DNA of 64,000 nt from an uncultured Holophaga sp. (GTDB lineage: Bacteria; Acidobacteriota; Holophagae; Holophagales; Holophagaceae). Every line of letters starts with the position of its first letter. The stretch's first letter is position 1. The stretch lies in contig NZ_OY781925.1 of the NCBI RefSeq assembly GCF_963677305.1, positions 3,066,783 through 3,130,782 of the forward strand. Direction: 5' to 3'. Under the pieces are notes generated by a model. That model had not been told where the DNA came from, searched no databases, and saw only the letters and a program-made list of their open reading frames with translations. The position numbers were made by a program, and so were the translations under genes. This document shows, in pieces, positions 41,544 through 49,694 of the stretch.

Positions 41544-42339
41544 CCTGATTCCCCCCAGCATCCGGGACGACCGGTCCCTCGCCGTGGAGGCCGTCCTGGC
41601 CCGCCTGGACGCCCTGCCGGTGACTGGGGTGCTGGCCTCCCTCTACGACCCGGCGAGCTGCCCGGAAGCGGCCCTCCCCCTCCTGGCCCACCAGTTCGGG
41701 ATCCTGGACCAGGGGTGGGCCCTGGCTTCCTCGGTGGAGGCCCGCCGGGAGATGGTGGCCAATGCGCTCCCCCTCCAGGCGAAGCGCGGCACGCCCTGGT
41801 CCATGAAGCAGGCCCTAGCTGCCATCGGTTGGCCGGGCATGACCATCCAGGAGCGGACCAACACATGGGCACACTTCAAGGTCTCCCAGCCGCTCTCAGG
41901 GCAGGCCCTCACCGCCCTGGATCTCTCCCGGATCAAGGCCGTCATCGAGGCATGGAAGCCTGCCAGGTGTGTCCTGGATTCCCTGGATCTTGGCGTGTCC
42001 ATCTCCTCCTCGGTGGAGGCCAGCGGCCCCCGCTATGACGGGACCTATGTCTACGATGGCGCCATCAACTATGACTCCCTGGTGTTGGCGACCATCGCCT
42101 ACGTACGGGTGGGGGATGGCTCCAGCAGCGTGGACATCAGCAGCCTGACGATCACCTCCACCCCCACCCAGACCGTGGTGTCCTTCGAGATCGACATCGA
42201 CACCGCCAATGGTCTGACCCTCAACCACTACGCCCTCTACACCGAGGCAGACGTCCTGGTCGCCAGCACCACCACCGTGGATGTGGTGAAGACCAGCGAT
42301 GTCACCTTGGCCGTGGTGTGGACCCTGAACCTGATCTAG
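41536..42339 (+). CDS. I: Baseplate protein I
   Basis: A 267-residue protein of the P2 gpI family at its N-terminal half (LLAHQFGILDQGWALASSVEARREMVANALPLQAKRGTPWSMKQALAAIGWPG, read in parts). The C-terminal part (about 165-267) is an extra beta-rich domain. It overlaps gpJ by 8 bases. Confidence 0.85.
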   Translation: MSSLIPPSIRDDRSLAVEAVLARLDALPVTGVLASLYDPASCPEAALPLLAHQFGILDQGWALASSVEARREMVANALPLQAKRGTPWSMKQALAAIGWPGMTIQERTNTWAHFKVSQPLSGQALTALDLSRIKAVIEAWKPARCVLDSLDLGVSISSSVEASGPRYDGTYVYDGAINYDSLVLATIAYVRVGDGSSSVDISSLTITSTPTQTVVSFEIDIDTANGLTLNHYALYTEADVLVASTTTVDVVKTSDVTLAVVWTLNLI

Positions 42340-42348
42340 GAGCCTGCC

Positions 42349-42906
42349 ATGAGCGCACTCACTCCCTCTGCATCCTGGGACGATGTCACCCAGATCGAGA
42401 CAACCACCGCAGTCCTGGGCGGCGAAGGCGGTCCCGCCAACACCCCTCACCAGGAGCTCCTGAACCGGACCGAGTTCCTGAAGAACAAGCTCGGATCCAT
42501 CACGGGACTGGCGACCACCACCCCCGCGGCTGTGGGTGCCTCCTCCGCTGTGGGCACCGGGACCACCGCTGCCCGGGCGGATCACGTCCACGGTGTCACC
42601 ACCGCCCTGCTGAACACCCTGGGAGCAGCCCTGGGGCAGAGCCTCAACACCAACGGCTACCAGAAACTGCCGGGGGGACTGGTCATCCAGTGGGGGCAGG
42701 CCTCCGGTTCTGAGGACGCCTGGACGACCCACGCATTCCCCACGACCTTCCCCAACGGATGCTTTGTGATCGTGGCCGGAATGATGACAGGCTCTGCAAA
42801 CACCGGAGGCCAGAACTGCTACGCCAAGATCATCTCCACCAGCCAATATGCGGTCATGTCCAACGAGCATGTGACCACCATCGGCTGGATTGCGGTGGGG
42901 TACTGA
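42349..42906 (+). CDS. Tail fibre protein with gp53-like tip
   Basis: A 185-residue protein: N-terminal fibre-attachment region (LGGEGGPANTPHQELLNRTEFLKNKLGSI, read in parts), ARADHVHG repeat, then a C-terminal tip domain beginning GYQKLPGGLVIQWGQASG with ...FPTTFPNGCFVIVAG, as in many tail-fibre tips. It follows gpI, the normal place of gpH. It is short for a main fibre, so host contact may be shared with the products of 38371-40458. Confidence 0.8.
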   Translation: MSALTPSASWDDVTQIETTTAVLGGEGGPANTPHQELLNRTEFLKNKLGSITGLATTTPAAVGASSAVGTGTTAARADHVHGVTTALLNTLGAALGQSLNTNGYQKLPGGLVIQWGQASGSEDAWTTHAFPTTFPNGCFVIVAGMMTGSANTGGQNCYAKIISTSQYAVMSNEHVTTIGWIAVGY

Positions 42907-42907
42907 G

Positions 42908-43438
42908 ATGGCTGACATCGTGAAAGCCCTCCCCTTCATCCTGGCCCACGAAGGCGGCTGGGCCGATGACCCGGACGACCCGGGCGGGGCCACCATGCGG
43001 GGGGTCACCCTGGCGGTGTTCCTCGGCTATGGCCGGGACCACGGCCTCCAGGGGCTGGACATTGATGGGGATGGGGATCTGGACAAGATCGACCTCCGGA
43101 ACATCACCCCCCAGAAGCTCTCTGACATCTACCGGACCGGATACTGGCGCTTCGACGGACTGACGTCCCAGGCTGTGGCCACGAAGGTCTTCGACCTGGC
43201 CGTGAACATGGGCCTGCGCCCCGCCATTCGGATGGCCCAGGCTGCCTGTGGCGCCCGGGTGGACGGTGAGTATGGCTCCCAGACCGAGGCGGCCCTGAAC
43301 GCCGCCGACCCTGACCGGGTGATGGACTCCCTCTGCTGCTCTGCATCTGCCCGGTATCAGGCCATCGTGGCGAGCCGACCCGCCTCCAGGAAGTTCCTCC
43401 AGGGCTGGCTCCGCCGCGCTGCGGAGGTGCCCCGATGA
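42908..43438 (+). CDS. GH108 endolysin (lytic muramidase)
   Basis: A 176-residue protein of glycoside hydrolase family 108. HEGGW near residue 15 contains the catalytic Glu, then DPDDPGGATMRGVTLAVF, IYRTGYWRFDGL, KVFDLAVNMG, and a C-terminal peptidoglycan-binding type region. It lyses the cell wall at the end of infection. The ATG at 42908 follows the fibre stop by 1 base. Confidence 0.9.
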   Translation: MADIVKALPFILAHEGGWADDPDDPGGATMRGVTLAVFLGYGRDHGLQGLDIDGDGDLDKIDLRNITPQKLSDIYRTGYWRFDGLTSQAVATKVFDLAVNMGLRPAIRMAQAACGARVDGEYGSQTEAALNAADPDRVMDSLCCSASARYQAIVASRPASRKFLQGWLRRAAEVPR

Positions 43439-43707
43439 GCATCTGGTCCCGCCTGATCAACGCCGATCACCCCGAGTCCCCCCAGCTCCTGACGGTCCTC
43501 CTGGCTGCGGTGGTGCTGCCCTCCGTCTGCGCCGGGATCGGGGGGGCCTGCATCGTCCGAATCGCCAGGACGGGGGACCTCGGCTCCGGGGCATGCTGGG
43601 CCCTGGGGCTCTCCACCATCACCCTGGCCGTGCTGGCCGGGTTCGCGGATCGTATCAAGGCGCTGGGCGCTCTGCGGGGCCCCGGAAACGCGGGGGGTGA
43701 CCAGTGA
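43435..43707 (+). CDS. Holin-like membrane protein
   Basis: A 90-residue protein with two hydrophobic segments (LLTVLLAAVVLPSVCAGIGGACIV and ALGLSTITLAVLAGFA) and a basic tail, typical of small holins. It lies directly after the endolysin with a 4-base overlap. Confidence 0.7.
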   Translation: MSIWSRLINADHPESPQLLTVLLAAVVLPSVCAGIGGACIVRIARTGDLGSGACWALGLSTITLAVLAGFADRIKALGALRGPGNAGGDQ

Positions 43708-44330
43708 CAATCCGGACCACCCTCTCCCTCCTGGTGGCCGCCCTGGTCATCGGCTGGTGTGCCGGTGCCATGAGCTGCCATGGCCGCAGGCCCACACCCA
43801 CGCCCGCGCCTGCATCCCCCACGCCCCCCGCCCAGCAGGGGCAGGTAGCCTCCCAGGCCGGGGACCAGGCGCAGGCCAAGGCTGCCTCTCTCGCCCCCGA
43901 CCTGGCCCGTGCCCAGGCCACCATCGCGTCCCAGGCCCAGGAGATCGACCGCCTGCGGTCCCTGGTGCCGGACCCTCCCCAGACTGACCCCTGCCCGGAG
44001 CTCCGGGCGCTGTCGGCTGCCCAGGACATCCAGATCACCCAGCAGGCCCACGCCCTGGACCTGTGCGGCCAGCGGGGGGACGCCCTCCAGGCCGAGGCCA
44101 CCGCCCGGGGCAACGCCGCCACCGCCTACCAGGAGGAGGCCCGCCAGCTGCGCATGGTGGTGGAGGCCAACCCGCCCCGCCCCTGGGCCGTGGGGGTGAG
44201 CTACGGCACGGACGGGCAGCGGGGGCTCTGGGCCGAGCGCGACATCTGGCGTTTCAGGGCCTCGGCTGAGGTCTACCACACCACCTCTGGCGGCCTGCAG
44301 GCAGGCGCCCGTCTCGGCTGGAGGTTCTGA
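43704..44330 (+). CDS. Rz-like spanin candidate
   Basis: A 208-residue protein. An N-terminal membrane anchor (LSLLVAALVIGWCAGAM) is followed by a Pro/Ala-rich and coiled-coil region (AQATIASQAQEIDRLRSLV ... LRALSAAQDIQITQQAHALD) as in inner-membrane spanins, then an unusual C-terminal domain with beta character (WAVGVSYGTDGQRGLWAERD). A GTG start at 43704 overlaps the holin. No separate Rz1 lipoprotein frame was identified. Confidence 0.6.
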   Translation: MTIRTTLSLLVAALVIGWCAGAMSCHGRRPTPTPAPASPTPPAQQGQVASQAGDQAQAKAASLAPDLARAQATIASQAQEIDRLRSLVPDPPQTDPCPELRALSAAQDIQITQQAHALDLCGQRGDALQAEATARGNAATAYQEEARQLRMVVEANPPRPWAVGVSYGTDGQRGLWAERDIWRFRASAEVYHTTSGGLQAGARLGWRF

Positions 44331-44539
44331 TGACCCAGAACACCGCAATCCTGCTGGCCCTACTGGGGGCTGTCCTGACGGTCCTGGGCACACTGACCCT
44401 GACGGTGCTGAACGCGATCCGGAGCGACCTGAAGGGCGCCCTGACAGCCATCGTGGATCTCCAGAAGGAGAACGCCGAGATCAAGACGACCCTGCGCCTG
44501 AACGGATGTCTGGAGGGTGACCCGAGGTGCCGGGGATAA
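44330..44539 (+). CDS. Small membrane protein of lysis cassette (XhlA-like)
   Basis: A 69-residue protein with an N-terminal hydrophobic segment (ILLALLGAVLTVLGTLTLTVL) and a charged helix. It resembles holin-accessory or XhlA-type proteins in layout. It overlaps the spanin by one base and is the last gene of the late operon. Confidence 0.6.
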   Translation: MTQNTAILLALLGAVLTVLGTLTLTVLNAIRSDLKGALTAIVDLQKENAEIKTTLRLNGCLEGDPRCRG

Positions 44540-44758
44540 ATTTTCTTTTCCCAGCCCACACCCCCCAATTTTGTTCCTGGCATATTTTTCGCTTAAACAT
44601 AAAGCAAAAAATGACTTAACTTCGGCAGGACTAAAGCGTTCCTCGGCACGCAAACCAAGGAACAAGATGAATATTATCAAGATTTACAACAAAATATAAC
44701 ATTGCCTCGCACAGCGCCAACCAGTAGGCTTCCCGGAGAACGAGCGACGGAGGCCGGG
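44540..44758. other. AT-rich gap after lysis genes
   Basis: About 220 AT-rich bases with no supported gene. It includes AAAATATAAC near 44690, a possible -10 region for the following small gene. No intrinsic terminator for the late operon is evident here. Confidence 0.4.
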
Positions 44759-44956
44759 ATGCAGGACAGCGAGAGAACAGAGTTCGCAGAGTTGGCCTGG
44801 AGCAGAGCCAAGACCGCGGTCGTTTTCGGCCCGGTGCCAAAACCAGCTCTCTGGGAGCCAAACACAACACACCCCTTCGCAATCCTGGTCGCCCCATTCG
44901 GCATCACACAGGAGGAGTTGCACCGACTTCTCGCCTGGAAGTTTATGCCTCTATGA
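44759..44956 (+). CDS. Small protein at the right end of the prophage
   Basis: A 65-residue soluble protein (ERTEFAELAWSRAKTAVVFGPVPKPALWE, FGITQEELHRLLAWK). The ATG at 44759 has GGAGG at good spacing. No family recognised. It sits 145 bp inside attR, where cargo genes often lie. Confidence 0.45.
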   Translation: MQDSERTEFAELAWSRAKTAVVFGPVPKPALWEPNTTHPFAILVAPFGITQEELHRLLAWKFMPL

Positions 44957-45066
44957 TGCCCTTCGCCATGCGACACCATGTCCAAACAGGGCACTTACAA
45001 GACGCCGCGAATACACCAGAGATGCACGCTTGGGCACAAATAACAGGCGATCCGAAGAAAGCAAAA

Positions 45067-45096
45067 GCCCCGAAACTCTAGTGTTTTCGGGGCTTT
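45067..45096 (-). terminator. Phage-borne terminator now serving tRNA-Gly
   Basis: Arms GCCCCGAAA (45067-45075) and TTTCGGGGC (45085-45093); the A run to the left gives TTTT on the minus strand. It sits at the same distance beyond the tRNA CCA end as the host terminator beyond attL and has a similar stem and CTAG-containing loop. Confidence 0.78.
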
Positions 45097-45101
45097 CTCT
45101 T

Positions 45102-45155
45102 TGGAGCGGGCGAACGGGATTGAACCGTCGACATTCAGCTTGGGAAGCTGACGTT
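45102..45155 (-). repeat. attR: 54-bp repeat within tRNA-Gly
   Basis: Identical to 7302-7355. In attR the repeat is joined to the host 5' part of the tRNA (45156-45176), so the gene is restored by the phage-carried 3' end. Confidence 0.93.
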
Positions 45156-45176
45156 CTACCACTGAACTACGCCCGC
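45102..45176 (-). tRNA. tRNA-Gly (anticodon CCC)
   Basis: 75 nt with CCA encoded. Acceptor stem GCGGGCG pairs with CGCCCGC, anticodon stem TCAGC/GCTGA with loop TTCCCAA (anticodon CCC, reads GGG codons), T arm with GGTTCAATCC. It is on the minus strand 14 bases after the lpxK stop, so it may share that transcript. Its 3' 54 bases form the prophage attachment core. Confidence 0.95.
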
Positions 45177-45190
45177 AGCAGTAGATGAGT

Positions 45191-46231
45191 CTAACGGGAG
45201 CTCCGGCGCATTTCCAGCCTCTCCACCACAAAATCTGTCAGGGGATCCAGCCCCTGCACAGTCTGCTCAGCGATCCACAGAGGGATCTCCAGACCGACCA
45301 AGTGCCCGGGCCCCATCTTGACGGCATCCTTTTCGGTGCACACCAGGCCCACGACTCCCAGCTCAAGGGCATGGGCATGGAGTTCCCCCAACTCCTTCAC
45401 AGAGACAGGGTGATGATCCCCAAAGGAGCGGGTGTCGCTCCAGGAGAGGCCGGCCACCAACAGGTCAGCATAGAAGGCCTCGGGATGCCCCAGCCCGCAG
45501 AAGGCCAGCAGAGGACCCGGAACATCGGCGGGGGAAAGACGCATTCCGGTATCGGCCCGGCGAAGCGCCCCGATGGTGAAGTCCACCCAAAAGACTGGGC
45601 CGCCGGAGCCATGGGCCTCCCACCAGGCGAGGACCGAGGACCGATCGGCCCGGCTGCCCCGGGTCACCACCAGGGCATGGGCCCTGGCCGCAGAGCTCAT
45701 GGGCTCCCGGAGGTCACCCAAGGGCAGCATCCGTCCGTTACCCCAGTACCGGACACCATCCAGCAGGAGGAGATCCACATCCCGGTGCAGGGCCCGATGC
45801 TGGAACCCATCATCCATCAGCAACAGGTCTGGCCGGGGAACGGCCGAGAGTGCCCTCAGGGCGGCAGCGTGGCGGCTGCGCCCCACCACCACGCGCCCTG
45901 GCCCCAGACGGCGGGCCATCAGGACCGGCTCATCTCCCGCCTCGGCAGGATCGGAGTCGGGGTCCACACTCATGGGGTCCACCTGGCGCTTCCCCCGATA
46001 GCCCCGGGAGATGACGGCAGCCCGCAGGCCAAGCCCTGCAAGGGCCTCCACCAGTCCGAGAGTCACCGGTGTCTTCCCGGTGCCGCCCGTGCTCAGATTC
46101 CCCACGGACACCACCGGCACCTCCACCCGGGCGATGGCCCCAGGGCGGCGGTCAAAGCCCCGGTTGCGGGCCTTCACCGCCAGACCATAGAGGGGGGCGA
46201 GGGGAGCTGTGAGCCATCTCAGCAGGGACAT
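45191..46231 (-). CDS. lpxK: Tetraacyldisaccharide 4'-kinase LpxK
   Basis: A 346-residue lipid A kinase. An N-terminal membrane-associated helix is followed by VPVVSVGNLSTGGTGKTPVT, which includes the LpxK P-loop (GGTGKT). Then come ISRGYRG, VVVGRSRHAAA and LLLMDDGFQHRALHRDVDLLLLD (read in parts). It phosphorylates lipid A precursor at the inner membrane, showing that the host is Gram-negative. Start ATG 46231. Confidence 0.92.
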   Translation of the reverse strand: MSLLRWLTAPLAPLYGLAVKARNRGFDRRPGAIARVEVPVVSVGNLSTGGTGKTPVTLGLVEALAGLGLRAAVISRGYRGKRQVDPMSVDPDSDPAEAGDEPVLMARRLGPGRVVVGRSRHAAALRALSAVPRPDLLLMDDGFQHRALHRDVDLLLLDGVRYWGNGRMLPLGDLREPMSSAARAHALVVTRGSRADRSSVLAWWEAHGSGGPVFWVDFTIGALRRADTGMRLSPADVPGPLLAFCGLGHPEAFYADLLVAGLSWSDTRSFGDHHPVSVKELGELHAHALELGVVGLVCTEKDAVKMGPGHLVGLEIPLWIAEQTVQGLDPLTDFVVERLEMRRSSR

Positions 46232-46775
46232 GACCCCAGGGTAGCGCAGTCATCCAGCCGACAACCTCTGTCCAGCAGAGGAAGCCTTCCCAGGGGATTT
46301 CGCCTCCCACCTAGAAACGCGAGGCATCCAGCCTTGTCAACACGAAACAAAGGGGAAAATGTGGAAAACCCGCCCCATCGGCAGGGCCGTCCCGCCCCTC
46401 GAGACACAAAGTCTAGTCACATCATTTCAACACTTACACACCTGCAGAAAGTTCTGTGCAGCGTGTAAAAGTCCTGTAAACGAGAGGATTTAGGGGTCCA
46501 GCCCCCCCTGAATCCGCAAGGTTTTCCACAGAAGATGCGGAATCAGATATCCTTATCACTCAATTGGTGCAATAAGTAGTGTTACTTCACGAAGGCAGAA
46601 GTGGAAATTTCTTTCTGCAATACAGCAAATTGACCAAAAATTCTGGATTGACAATCCAGCAGTCCAGTGATTAGGAACAGGCACCCATCATCCCATCTCT
46701 GGAATAGGACACGGACATCCACCGCAAGGCCCACCATGGCTATGCGCAGTGACTGACCAATGACTCCGTGGGGGG
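46232..46775. other. Gene-free 544-bp region with DnaA-box-like sites
   Basis: No gene is supported. It contains two perfect TTTTCCACA nonamers in opposite orientation (46360-46368 as TGTGGAAAA, and 46522-46530), plus weaker relatives such as CGTGTAAAA near 46459. The right half is AT-rich, with TTGACAATCC at about 46654. It should hold the lpxK promoter. Confidence 0.5.
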
Positions 46776-47345
46776 TCAGGCGAAGTGGATGCCGCCATCC
46801 TCCATCGTCTCGATGACCGCCAGGGACTCGATCCGGATGCCGCGGGCCCGCAGGGCGGCCCCGCCCCCCTGGAAGCGCTTCTCGATGACGATACCGGCTC
46901 CAGCCAGGGTGGCGCCGGCCTGGGCAACGATGGCCACCAGACCCTTGAGGGCCTCTCCGTGGGCCAGGAAGTCATCCACGACCAGAACCACATCCTCCGG
47001 AGACAGGAAGCGTTTGGTCACCGCCACCCGCACGGACTCCCGACGGGTGAAGGAGAAGACCTCGGCGGAATAGGTCTCGCCATCCTGGGTGATGGCCGCC
47101 TTCTTCTTGGCGAAGACCACCGGCACCCCCAGCGGCAGGGCCGCAGCCAGGGCGATGGCGATGCCGGAGGCCTCCACAGTCAGGACCTTGGTGATCCCCT
47201 GTCCCTTGAAGAGCTCAGCCAGCTCCTGCCCCATGCGGAGCGTAAAGGCGGGGTCCAGCTGATGATTGAGGAAGGAGTCGACCTTGAGGGCCGAGCCGCC
47301 GATGACGACGCCTTCGGCGAGAATGCGATCCTTCAGTTCCTGCAT
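46776..47345 (-). CDS. xpt: Xanthine phosphoribosyltransferase
   Basis: A 189-residue purine salvage enzyme converting xanthine and PRPP to XMP. It matches the Xpt family from the start (MQELKDRILAEGVVIGGSALKVDSFLNHQLDP, read in parts), VLTVEASGIAIALAAAL, FAKKKAAITQDGETYSAEV, and the PRPP-binding VVLVVDDFLAHGEAL. Start ATG 47345; a longer frame upstream is unlikely. No purine riboswitch was seen upstream; radA diverges 80 bp away. Confidence 0.92.
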   Translation of the reverse strand: MQELKDRILAEGVVIGGSALKVDSFLNHQLDPAFTLRMGQELAELFKGQGITKVLTVEASGIAIALAAALPLGVPVVFAKKKAAITQDGETYSAEVFSFTRRESVRVAVTKRFLSPEDVVLVVDDFLAHGEALKGLVAIVAQAGATLAGAGIVIEKRFQGGGAALRARGIRIESLAVIETMEDGGIHFA

Positions 47346-47425
47346 GCTGTGCTTCCTGTGTTGGGCCCGATGGCGGATCCACGAGGGTACCACAGCCGCC
47401 TGCCGGGGAACGGTTACACTCAGGC

Positions 47426-48805
47426 ATGGCCCGTCCATCCTCCACCTATGAATGCACTGCCTGCGGCGCCCGCTACCCCAAGCCCCTGGGGAAGTGCGGC
47501 AACTGCGGCGCCTTCGGCAGCATCGAGGAGCTCAAGGGGGCCCTCAGGAAGGGCCTGGAGCGCGCCCGGAGCGCCTACGCCAAGGGCGACTACACCGGAC
47601 CCGTCTCCCTCCTGGAGGTGGAACTGGGAGAGACCCAGCGGACCGCCACCGGCATTGATGAACTGGACCGGGTCCTGGGCGGCGGCTTCGTGCCCGGCAT
47701 GGTGGTGCTCCTGGGGGGCGAGCCGGGCATCGGCAAGTCCACCCTGCTCCTCCAGTGGGCCGCCCGGGCCCCGGGCGCAGTCCTCTATGCCTCCGGAGAG
47801 GAGAGCGAACGCCAGATCAAGCTGCGTGCCCAGCGGCTGGGAGCCGAGAAGCCCGAGATCAGCCTCCTGGCCGAGACGGATGTCCGGGTCATCCTGGAGA
47901 CGGCCGAGGCCATGAAGCCCGCCCTCCTCATGGTGGACTCCATCCAGACCCTCTTCGACCCCGAGTTCGACAGCAGCGCCGGCAGCGTCAGTCAGGTCCG
48001 GGGCTGCGCCCAGCTCCTGGCCCGCTGGGCCAAAGCCACCGGCACCCCTCTGGTGCTTGTGGGACATGTCACCAAGGACGGCACCCTGGCGGGTCCCAAG
48101 GTCCTGGAGCACCTTGTGGACACGGTGCTGGCCTTCGAAGGGGACCGCCACCACCACCACCGCCTCCTCCGGGCCCTCAAGAACCGATTCGGCGCGGCTT
48201 TCGAGCTGGGGGTCTTTGCCATGACCGAACGGGGGCTGGTGGCCGCAGAGGGCAATCCCTTCTTCCTGGAGACCGAGCCTCGCCCGGGCTGCGCCGCCAC
48301 CGTGGTTCTCAACGGCACGCGCCCTGTGGTGGTGGAGATCCAGGCCCTGGTGGCCTCCGCCGGCCTGGGCATTCCGCGCCGGACAGCCCTCGGCATCGAC
48401 GGGCAGCGCCTCTCCATGCTCTGCGCAGTGGCGGAACGCCGGGGAGGCGTGCAACTTCACGATCGGGATGTCTATGTCAATGTGGCCGGAGGCCTGGAGG
48501 TGGAGGATCCGGCGGCGGACCTGGCGGTGGTGGCGGCCCTGGTCAGCAGTGCCACCAGCCGCCTGCTGGCAGACCGCTGCCTCTTCCTGGGCGAGGTGGG
48601 GCTCACCGGCGAGGTGAGGCCCGTGGCCCAGCTGCCCCTGCGCCTCCAGGAGGGACGCCGCCTGGGCTTCGGGCGGGCCGCGGTGCCGCGGATGTCCCTG
48701 GAGCCCGGTACCGGCGCCGGCCTGGAGCTCTTCCCAGAGAAGGGACTGGAGCGCATCCGCAACAAGCCCTGGCTCCTGGCCAGAGCCGAGCAGACCGAAG
48801 ACTAG
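47426..48805 (+). CDS. radA: DNA repair protein RadA
   Basis: A 459-residue branch-migration ATPase. N-terminal zinc finger (CTACGARYPKPLGKCGNC, residues 10-27), RecA-type core with Walker A GEPGIGKST (98-106), the RadA signature KNRFG near 250, and a Lon-like C-terminal domain (FLGEVGLTGEVRPVAQL). Start ATG 47426. Confidence 0.95.
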   Translation: MARPSSTYECTACGARYPKPLGKCGNCGAFGSIEELKGALRKGLERARSAYAKGDYTGPVSLLEVELGETQRTATGIDELDRVLGGGFVPGMVVLLGGEPGIGKSTLLLQWAARAPGAVLYASGEESERQIKLRAQRLGAEKPEISLLAETDVRVILETAEAMKPALLMVDSIQTLFDPEFDSSAGSVSQVRGCAQLLARWAKATGTPLVLVGHVTKDGTLAGPKVLEHLVDTVLAFEGDRHHHHRLLRALKNRFGAAFELGVFAMTERGLVAAEGNPFFLETEPRPGCAATVVLNGTRPVVVEIQALVASAGLGIPRRTALGIDGQRLSMLCAVAERRGGVQLHDRDVYVNVAGGLEVEDPAADLAVVAALVSSATSRLLADRCLFLGEVGLTGEVRPVAQLPLRLQEGRRLGFGRAAVPRMSLEPGTGAGLELFPEKGLERIRNKPWLLARAEQTED

Positions 48806-48813
48806 GAGCCCCC

Positions 48814-49689
48814 ATGCGATCCATGACCGCCTATGCCGAACTTCACTGCCCCCTGGCCCTGGGGCAGCTGCGCCTCTCCATCCGGAGCGTGAACCACAAG
48901 GCCCTGGAACTCTCCGTGCGCCTCCCCCCCGCCCTGCACCCCCTGGAGATGGGCATCCGGGCTGCGGTCCGTGCCGTCGCCAACAGGGGCAAGGTGGACC
49001 TCACGGTGGAGGTCCAGGATGAGCCGGGTCTGGAGCCCCAGATCAACCGGCCCCTCCTCCGCTCCGTGGCCAAGACCTGGCAGGAGGACGCCGAGTGGCT
49101 CAATCTGCCGGCTCTGACAGCCGAGGCCTTCTTCAGGCTCCCGGGGGCCTGGCTCCCCCCCTCCTCCGACTTGGCGGAGCGTCTGGAGAGCGCGGTGATG
49201 TCTGGACTTGAGGAGCTGCTGGCCACCTGGAACGAAGCCCGCACCCGGGAGGCGGAACGCCTGAAGCCCTTCTTTGAAGAGGGTCTGGAGCGCCTGGGCA
49301 CGCTCCGCAGCACCCTGGAACAGGAGGCCGGGGCCCAGGCAGCCGAGCTGCCGGAGCTCTACCGCCAGCGCCTGGACCAGATTCTCCAGGATGCGCGGCT
49401 GCAGGGCCAGCTCCCCGCGGAACGCCTCATCGCCGAGGCGGGCGCCCTGGCGGAGCGCCAGGATATCCGGGAGGAACTGGTCAGGCTCCAGGCCCACCTG
49501 GAGGACTTCGCCCAGCGCCTCCGGAAGGGGAGCCTGGCCGGGAAGGCCCTCGACGTCTGGTCCCAGGAGGTGCTGCGTGAGATCAACACCTGCGGGAGCA
49601 AGTGCAAGCGCCTGGCCATGACCCGGGCGGTGATGGAGGCCAAGGGCGTCCTGGAGCAACTCCGGGAACAGGGCGCCAATCTGGAGTAG
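48814..49689 (+). CDS. yicC: YicC-family endoribonuclease
   Basis: A 291-residue protein: MRSMTAYAE at the start and RSVNHKALELSVRLP, the YicC N-terminal domain, and a C-terminal DUF1732 region (LIAEAGALAERQDIREELVRLQAHLEDF ... INTCGSKC, read in parts). YicC proteins are now known as endoribonucleases. It lies 8 bases after radA, likely one operon. Confidence 0.9.
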   Translation: MRSMTAYAELHCPLALGQLRLSIRSVNHKALELSVRLPPALHPLEMGIRAAVRAVANRGKVDLTVEVQDEPGLEPQINRPLLRSVAKTWQEDAEWLNLPALTAEAFFRLPGAWLPPSSDLAERLESAVMSGLEELLATWNEARTREAERLKPFFEEGLERLGTLRSTLEQEAGAQAAELPELYRQRLDQILQDARLQGQLPAERLIAEAGALAERQDIREELVRLQAHLEDFAQRLRKGSLAGKALDVWSQEVLREINTCGSKCKRLAMTRAVMEAKGVLEQLREQGANLE

Positions 49690-49694
49690 CCGCT

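Larger units (their letters stand above)
7302..45155. mobile_element. Complete temperate prophage, lambda-like head and contractile tail, integrated in tRNA-Gly
   Basis: The element is bounded by 54-bp direct repeats and is about 37.8 kb per unit. It contains integrase, recombination, immunity, replication, packaging, capsid, tail, baseplate, fibre and lysis genes in a conventional order with no frame-broken core gene. Packaging and portal are lambda-type (GpA terminase, lambda-family portal), the capsid is HK97-fold, and the tail is of the P2/Mu contractile type. AT-rich cargo sits at 9808-10332, 16267-17190, 25621-26140 and 39434-40276. Integrity suggests it could be inducible, which is inference. 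Confidence 0.95.

Noticed and set aside
46232..46775. A definite chromosomal origin of replication.
   Set aside because: Two DnaA-box-like sites are not enough, no dnaA or dnaN is adjacent, and skew cannot be calculated here. Kept only as a finding to check.
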